DNA of 64,000 nucleotides from Schizochytrium sp. CCTCC M209059 (Eukaryota; Sar; Bigyra; Thraustochytrida; Thraustochytriidae), in contig KN805395.1 in assembly GCA_000818945.1 (NCBI GenBank), positions 312,138 through 376,137 on the forward strand. Direction: 5' to 3'. Positions 58,754 through 64,000 of the stretch are shown one piece after another. The stretch's first letter is position 1. Every line of letters begins with the position of its first letter. Under the pieces are notes generated by a model. The model had not been told where the DNA came from and ran no database searches. It worked only from the letters and a program-made list of their open reading frames with translations. The position numbers and the translations under genes are program-made.

Positions 58754-60673
58754 AGAAAGTCGATACACCTAGTTTTCAATTTATTCTCGTTGTCACTGTT
58801 GTCTCTGCTTTCTTCTGACTTCGTTTTGGGGGAAACGGGGACGCGGGGTTAATGAGAAGAAGAATCTGGCCCAGTCTAGTGCATTTAGCAGTGTAGTGGG
58901 TTGGCAAATCCTTGAAAGCATCTTGAAGAGTCTGGAAATTAAAATTAACAACTCAACGCCACGTGAACCCCTGATACTGCAATCTCGACAGGGGACACAA
59001 CGGCGCATCAGCCAGAGCGAAGCGGCCCGATCTTTCCCAGCTTGCTCCAAGACTCAGAGAGGTTCGAGAGCTTGCGGGCCTTGCTCCGGATTACGTGACA
59101 TTCCAGATGTCCCCCGCGTCTCGGAAATTCTTTGGGCCCTGCGGCAAGTGAACGAACAAGAGCCTACGCCTGCAAGCTCGTCGTCCACTATTTCTGCAAA
59201 TTGCTCCGAACAAACGTCCGTTCGCGTACCAGAACCTCTTCGCGGTGAGAAAACCAGCCCTCTCGGGGACCGTGCCGGGGTCCCGGGGACATTTTCTCGC
59301 GTGCCACGACCGGCGGTTGGTCCTGGTTTGCCCTCTTTCCACGGTGCCGGAAAGCTCCCCAATACTTCGGTCTGCTCGACTCCAGCCAGCTTGCTTCCGC
59401 ATCTTGCACTCGGGCCCTGACTTCTTCGGCGCTGCACCATCCGAGCCACCTTCGTCTGCGTTTTCTTTGCCGCAGATCAACCTAGGTAGCTAACCGCAGC
59501 AGCGGCGTGGCCGATCGGTCCAGCGCCTGAGAGCGCTGCGTCCCAGGTCCAAGGCGGACCGCGCGAGGACTTCCCGCGGTGCCCCCTGGGGGTGCCCAGA
59601 GTCCCGCCTTGTCACCGGCCTCATGGGGGGCTGCGCGCGAGTCTGGCTTGCGCCTTAGGGGGGCGGCGCGCTCAGTGGCGGCAGAACCTGTTTCCCCGGC
59701 GGCGCCGGAGAGGTAGTATAGTACTAGGCCTAGAGACAGAGGAAAGAAAAGAGAGAAAGAAGGAGAGAAAGAAGAAAAGTAATAGAAAAGAAGAAAAGAA
59801 TAGAAAAGAAGAAAAGAAAAGAATAGAAGAAAAGAATAGAAAAGAAGAAAAGAATAGAAAAGAAAGAAAGAAAGAAGCGGAGAATGGAGAAAAGGAGGGA
59901 GAGCAAGCTCCGCCAGAACTCTGTTCGATCCCGCGCACGACGCTCGCAGCCGCTCGCGCCGCGCTCGCTCGCTCGCTTGCGCAGACAGCCAGCCAGCCAG
60001 CCAGCCAGCCCGCGCGGAGAGGCGCTCGCCCGCCCGCCCGGCCCGTCGGTCGGTCGGTCGGCGCGACCCGGGGGCCGAAGCAGGGCGCTCGCGAGCAAAC
60101 AAAGGTTTTGGAGCTAGCTTGCTTGAGCTTGCTTGAGCTTGCTCGATCGAGGAGGGCTCCGGCGTTCGAGCGAGGGCAGAGCTCGCGCGCGAGGGAGGCG
60201 AGCAGGAGGAGAGAGGCGCGAGCTCGCGCGCACGCGCTCGCGAGACCCGCGTGCAGGGCTCGTGCTCTTCTCTTTCGCGCGCGACCGGTCGGGAGAAGCG
60301 AGAAGTCTTCTTTGTGCACTCGTTCGTTCACGCCGTCGTCGTCCCAGTTAGGAAGGCGTTTTTACGTTCTTACGTGCAAGTGCAACACTCGCGCGCTAGC
60401 CTAGCGATCTCGAGGCACGCTCGCGATCGATCGTCGTTGACGTTTTCCACGGTTGTACGTCCCGTCGACGTAGGGAGTCAGCTGTGTGCTTGCGTGCACG
60501 AGACCTAGTGTCGGTGCTTGACGCCAATCCGTCTTCCGTAAACACCAGGCCTCGACCCCTGACATCTCGCATTAGCGCGAAGTCTCAAGCGGCATTCGTG
60601 GCTCCTATTGCAGTCCTGCATCGCCCGCCCTGCCACAGGTAGTAGTCCAAAGCTCAAGCTTGCGGTAATTAGC
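58754..60673. other. Intergenic interval, 1.9 kb
   Basis: Between 58.9 and 59.5 kb several overlapping ORFs on both strands look moderately protein-like, but none has a motif, so I call none. A purine tract lies at ~59740-59880 and CCAG/GGTC repeats at ~59990-60060. The rest is GC-rich spacer. Confidence 0.45.
59740..59880. repeat. GAAA/GAATA purine-rich tract
   Basis: About 140 bp almost entirely of A and G on the plus strand (AGAAAAGAAT-type units), a candidate for triplex or non-B structure. Confidence 0.8.
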
Positions 60674-61486
60674 ATGTCGACAATCCCATCGAGCGAGCAG
60701 ACGGCGCAGACCGCAATGCTCGATGTACCCGTGGCAGCGCCTGTCGAGGCTCCTGCGGTGCCTGGGGCAGTTCCGGCCGCCGCGGAAGTCAGCCAGGAGG
60801 ATGCCGATGGTGTGACAGAGGATGTCGAGCAGCTTTCCACGACGGCGCAGGTGGATCCGTCTGAGCAGCAAGAACAACAGCAAGAACAGCAACCCCAAGA
60901 GCAAGAGCAAGAGCAAGAGCAGCAGCAGCAGCAGGAGGAGGAGCAGCAAGAGCAGCAGGAGGGTCAATTGAACGAAGAAGACAAGCTGGCGGAGATGCTG
61001 CGCCAAGCCAAGACCGCGGACGACGAGATGATCGAGTCCCCCGCAGAGAATGCCAATATGTCCAACCTCCAGCAGACGTCTGCACAATCTTCACCGCGCT
61101 CCGCTCACAGCTCGACCAAGGGCATGACGGAGAAGGCCATGAAGATGCTCGGATTTGAAAATGAGGAGCAAGTGCTGCGCGCTAAAGCGCTTTCCCGCAT
61201 GGGCCTCACAGAAGAAGATTTGTACAAGAGTGCGCCCCACTTTTGCAGTCCGAGCGAGAAGGAGCGCATGCTCCGTCTCTACGAAAAGAAGGGTCTTACG
61301 GACAAACTTCCCAAGATCACCGGTCTCACCGAAGAGCAGCTTCTTCGCCGCAAGGCAGTGGACAAGCTCGGCGCCACAGAGAATGAAATTGATCTCGATC
61401 GCGAGCGCAAGCTCGCATCTCTCGGCGCTACCGCTGCCGCCGTGTACCAGAAGGAGAAGGAGCCTGCGCTCAGCTGTCTGCGCTGA
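60674..61486 (+). CDS. Unknown protein with Gln/Glu tract and duplicated helical motif (270 aa)
   Basis: I do not recognise it. Residues ~1-60 are Ala/Pro/Val-rich, ~64-98 are a Gln/Glu repeat (encoded by CAG/CAA/GAG), and ~99-145 are Ser-rich. The C-terminal ~120 residues are helical and contain two similar motifs. EEQVLRAKALSRMGLTEEDLY (quoted in part: LRAKALSRMGLTEEDL) is one and EEQLLRRKAVDKLGATENEI is the other, each followed by a second helix. This suggests an internal duplication. The ATG at 60674 is used; 22 codons of open frame upstream lack an ATG. No signal or membrane segment. Confidence 0.75.
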   Translation: MSTIPSSEQTAQTAMLDVPVAAPVEAPAVPGAVPAAAEVSQEDADGVTEDVEQLSTTAQVDPSEQQEQQQEQQPQEQEQEQEQQQQQEEEQQEQQEGQLNEEDKLAEMLRQAKTADDEMIESPAENANMSNLQQTSAQSSPRSAHSSTKGMTEKAMKMLGFENEEQVLRAKALSRMGLTEEDLYKSAPHFCSPSEKERMLRLYEKKGLTDKLPKITGLTEEQLLRRKAVDKLGATENEIDLDRERKLASLGATAAAVYQKEKEPALSCLR

Positions 61487-61719
61487 GGATTCATCCACAT
61501 CACAACGTTTTCCTTCCCTTTCCTTTCTTTCTTCTCTTTCCTTTTCTCTCACCTTTGCAGGGTCCGTCCGGGCCCATTTAGGACCTATTCTCCCATGAAC
61601 ACTGCGCCGCGAGACGTATACAGTTCTTTCTTTCTCTCTTTTGGGCCGCCGTGCTCTCGTAAAATTACCGATACAGAACCAGAAATCGCTTTTCTAATTT
61701 CTCATACTCTTTCCCACAA

Positions 61720-61745
61720 GCAGCAGCAGCAGCAGCAGCAGCAGC
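61720..61745. repeat. (CAG)n repeat
   Basis: Eight to nine CAG units outside any recognised coding region. Confidence 0.9.
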
Positions 61746-61803
61746 ATTATTCGGGTCACGTAATGAGTGATCCGCCCAGCTTGCGGAGCGAAACCTTCTT
61801 TGT

Positions 61804-61848
61804 CCCCTTTCCTTTCCTTTCCTTTCCTTTCCTTTCCTTTCCTTTCCG
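61804..61848. repeat. (CCTTT)n pentanucleotide repeat
   Basis: About nine CCTTT units, 280 bp upstream of the NHP2 start codon. Confidence 0.93.
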
Positions 61849-62127
61849 TCGCCCAAGCGACCCACTGATCAAAGTCGGGCGACAACATCCACCATGGCAA
61901 TAAAAAGTCCCAACAAAATGCGTTGCTCCCTGTAACCTTTGTAACTTTGGCTAATCCACAGAATATTTGGAACCTGTAGAACCATTGTCCGCAGCGAGTG
62001 GCTGCCAGCCACACGAGAGGCGCGGGAGCTCGCCAGCGACGGTCGGCGCGGAGCAGATCCCAAGCAGCAGAGCCCGGCGTCCCGCGCGCAGAGCAGAGCA
62101 GCAGGAGAGCAGCAAGGCGCGAGAAAG

Positions 62128-62571
62128 ATGGGCAAGCCCTCGCTGCGCAAGACGGCTTTTGGCAAGCCGGTGCGGTCGACCACTGGCGTCTCGGTGGTGG
62201 CCAATCCGCTGGCCGAGGACAAGCTTCTCAAGAAGACCCTCAAGCTCGTCAAGAAGGCGTCCAAGAGCAAGAAGATCCGCCGCGGCGTCAAGGAGGTGCA
62301 AAAGGCCCTCCGCAAGAAGCAAAAGGGCGTCTGCGTCCTTGCTGGCGACATCTCCCCCATCGATGTCATCAGCCACCTCCCGGTCCTTTGCGAGGACAAC
62401 GATGTCCCCTACGTTTTCGTCCCCAGCAAGGCGGAGCTTGGCGGCGCGGGTGCCACCAAGCGCCCTACCAGCTGTGTGATGGTTGTCCCTGGCGACGACA
62501 AGAGCTGGGAGCACGCCGAACTGTACGATGATCTTCTCCAAAAGGTCAAGGAGGTCCAGCCCAAGTTCTAA
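62128..62571 (+). CDS. NHP2: H/ACA ribonucleoprotein subunit NHP2 (L7Ae family, 147 aa)
   Basis: NHP2 is a core protein of H/ACA snoRNPs, which guide pseudouridylation of rRNA, and of telomerase RNPs. The L7Ae/L30e fold occupies ~30-135: LAEDKLLKKTLKLVKKA, KKIRRGVKEVQKALRKKQKG, then VCVLAGDISPIDVISHLPVLCED and VPYVFVPSKAELGGA. TKRPTSCVMV is the usual end of the domain. The length equals that of yeast and animal homologues, and the ATG at 62128 is the only good start. Codon choice is strongly biased to C/G-ending codons and AAG for Lys, suggesting high expression. Confidence 0.96.
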   Translation: MGKPSLRKTAFGKPVRSTTGVSVVANPLAEDKLLKKTLKLVKKASKSKKIRRGVKEVQKALRKKQKGVCVLAGDISPIDVISHLPVLCEDNDVPYVFVPSKAELGGAGATKRPTSCVMVVPGDDKSWEHAELYDDLLQKVKEVQPKF

Positions 62572-63502
62572 GCTAGGCCTGGGGATCAACACCTTTCCTT
62601 CATCTCCTTGCCTCTTCCTCTTCTTCTTCTTCTTCTTCTTCTATCTCTCTGCATCTCTGCTGCAAGTTTGGGCGGGTGCGATGAAGAAAGCGTTTTTCAT
62701 CATATTTAAGGAAAGGAAATAGCGGACCACATATGTGGGGAATAGTCACTCGACTTTTGCTTATGTTCTCTGGGTTGCTTACCCGGTTACTTACATACGC
62801 CCGTGATTCACACCTTTACTGTTGATTACTTCGCTCTTCGCGCGCGCGCGTCTAAACTTGCTTTCCCCAGCCGAGGACAGCTTACAGTGCTTGCCGCTGC
62901 GCGCAAAACTGTTTTCTCGCCTCTTTGCCTCTACTTCTGCTTGCTGCTTGCGCAATAGCAGCAACAGCAGCAGCAGCAGCTCATCCCATCAAACTGTTTC
63001 TCCACTCTCTACACCTCATCCATTAATTTCGACGTTGTGGTCTTGTCACGTATTGCACGCAGAGCCGCGAGCGATGTACCGTTACAATGCAATGCGATCT
63101 TATTATCGAGAGGTGCGTAATCGTCGTGAGGGCTTTCCTTAAAGCATTCTTTAGACCCCCCCCCCACCCCCCCAAAAAAAGCGGTCTCACCGAATTTTCC
63201 TTCTTTGAAGGGGACGCGCGACGATCTGCGGTCTCTCATGCAAGCAATAACTATACGTACGTACACACAAACTCCATTTTGCACTATCATGGTGTATTTT
63301 CTTGTAGGTCTTGAATCCAGCAAATATGCAATTGGCATCGTTCATGAGTGGTAAGGATCGAAATCCTCTGATCCAACGTCTAGCGTGCATGTTCACACGT
63401 CTCAAATCTAACTTGGTGATTTCCTCACCTTTGAAAAAGTTACAAGTGTTTTAAAAGATTGCTGGCAAGTTGGGCCTATTCAGAAGCTTGCTATGGTCAC
63501 TG
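62572..63502. other. Intergenic interval, convergent 3' ends
   Basis: It holds a CTT repeat (62617-62641), a C/A homopolymer stretch (63153-63180) and AT-richer sequence. No gene is supported. Confidence 0.5.
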
Positions 63503-64000
63503 TCAAAGCGGGACGCGCTTGAAAAGCCAGCGGCCACGCCGCCAGAGCACGATTTCGAGCGACGATGACGATGGCAAGTCCATGACTGCGTCTGCAAGCG
63601 CCTCACCGTATTCGTCAGCACTCAGGGACGAACCTCCGATGGCAACAAGATAGTCCCCTGGAAGAATCTCTGCTTGTTCAGCCAATGAACCTTGCAAGAC
63701 CCGCGTCACCAGCCCGAGGCCAGCGTGAGCTCCATGCTCACGAACTGCGCTCAAGGCAGCGGCGTGCGCTTTGGTATTGGGCACTGGTGACAAAGTCAGC
63801 CCGAAGTCTGGACGTGCGGCACGATCAGACGTCTCGAGTTCCGAAACATGAAGAGACATTGCTTCCTTGAGCACGCCCTCAATAGCGCCGAGAAGAGACC
63901 GCTTGCCACGCAGTACAAGATCGACCGCATGCTTTCCCATTTGCAGGCTTACCAGCGTACTTGCAGTGAAGGCAACGCTCGTCACATCCGATACGCATAT
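63503..64000 (-). CDS. PDZ-domain protein, 5' part cut by window end
   Basis: The frame is open from the window edge (64000) to the stop TAA/TGA at 63503, so at least 165 C-terminal residues are visible and the start is missing. The PDZ-type domain is C-terminal: FGLTLSPVPN as a first strand, then GLGLVTRVLQGSLAEQAEILPGDYLVAIGG (quoted as GLGLVTRVLQGSLAEQ and ILPGDYLVAIGG). A final strand SLEIVLWRRGRWL follows. PDZ domains bind C-terminal peptides of partner proteins. The N-terminal visible part is helical and unremarkable. No other domain can be judged from this window. Confidence 0.7.
   Translation of the reverse strand: MCVSDVTSVAFTASTLVSLQMGKHAVDLVLRGKRSLLGAIEGVLKEAMSLHVSELETSDRAARPDFGLTLSPVPNTKAHAAALSAVREHGAHAGLGLVTRVLQGSLAEQAEILPGDYLVAIGGSSLSADEYGEALADAVMDLPSSSSLEIVLWRRGRWLFKRVPL

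Larger units (their letters stand above)
61487..62127. other. Intergenic interval upstream of NHP2
   Basis: It contains the CAG and CCTTT repeats listed separately. No gene. Confidence 0.6.

Noticed and set aside
59054..59480. Overlapping ORFs on both strands
   Set aside because: No frame shows a domain, and the frames are mutually inconsistent.
63350..63370. Possible tRNA T-arm (GGATCGAAATCC)
   Set aside because: It forms only a 5 bp hairpin; no acceptor, D or anticodon arms are found around it.
1..64000. CRISPR arrays, insertion sequences, integrases, phage genes
   Set aside because: None seen. All tandem repeats are simple microsatellites, and no transposase or reverse transcriptase motif was found.

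Overview
This is a nuclear-type eukaryotic window. Seven supported introns (84-177 bp, GT...AG, donors mostly GTAAGT or GTACGT) interrupt small genes, while very large ORFs such as an 11.3 kb VPS13 are uninterrupted. There are no bacterial operons or Shine-Dalgarno sites. Ciliary genes (CFAP161, MORN5, OSCP1), GC-rich coding sequence and dense 3-5 bp microsatellites suggest a flagellated protist. A thraustochytrid-like stramenopile is my best guess; this is an inference from style, not from a marker gene.

Layout. 0-7 kb: a two-exon unknown gene, a membrane-anchored short-chain dehydrogenase, a decayed kinase-like pseudogene and a small two-exon unknown gene. 7.8-13.3 kb: a sorting nexin (PX-BAR-SH3), WASH complex subunit 3 and an AGC protein kinase. 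13.3-19 kb: a microsatellite-rich block without a recognisable gene. 19-34.4 kb: a giant VPS13-family lipid-transfer protein with two dysferlin-type domains, a small divergent ORF, a CDP-diacylglycerol synthase-like enzyme, an unknown membrane protein and TRIAP1/Mdm35. 35-43 kb: CFAP161, a Nopp140/SRP40-type nucleolar protein, a UBA-PUB protein, MORN5 and OSCP1. 43.5-54.2 kb: an ER-type extended SDR, CENP-X/MHF2, USP7-like deubiquitinase and a protein with C-x-F-x-P motifs. 55.7-64 kb: a CSC1/OSCA/TMEM63 channel, a Q/E-rich protein, NHP2 and the 3' part of a PDZ-domain gene cut by the window edge.

Themes. Three lipid-handling genes (VPS13, CDP-DAG synthase, TRIAP1/Mdm35) lie in 15 kb and three ciliary genes lie in 8 kb. 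Two ubiquitin-pathway genes (UBA-PUB and USP7) and two endosome/actin genes (sorting nexin and WASHC3) are also present. In a eukaryote such proximity can be chance. Five genes (TRIAP1, CFAP161, CENP-X, UBA-PUB and the first gene) are only complete after splicing, which I reconstructed from in-phase splice sites.
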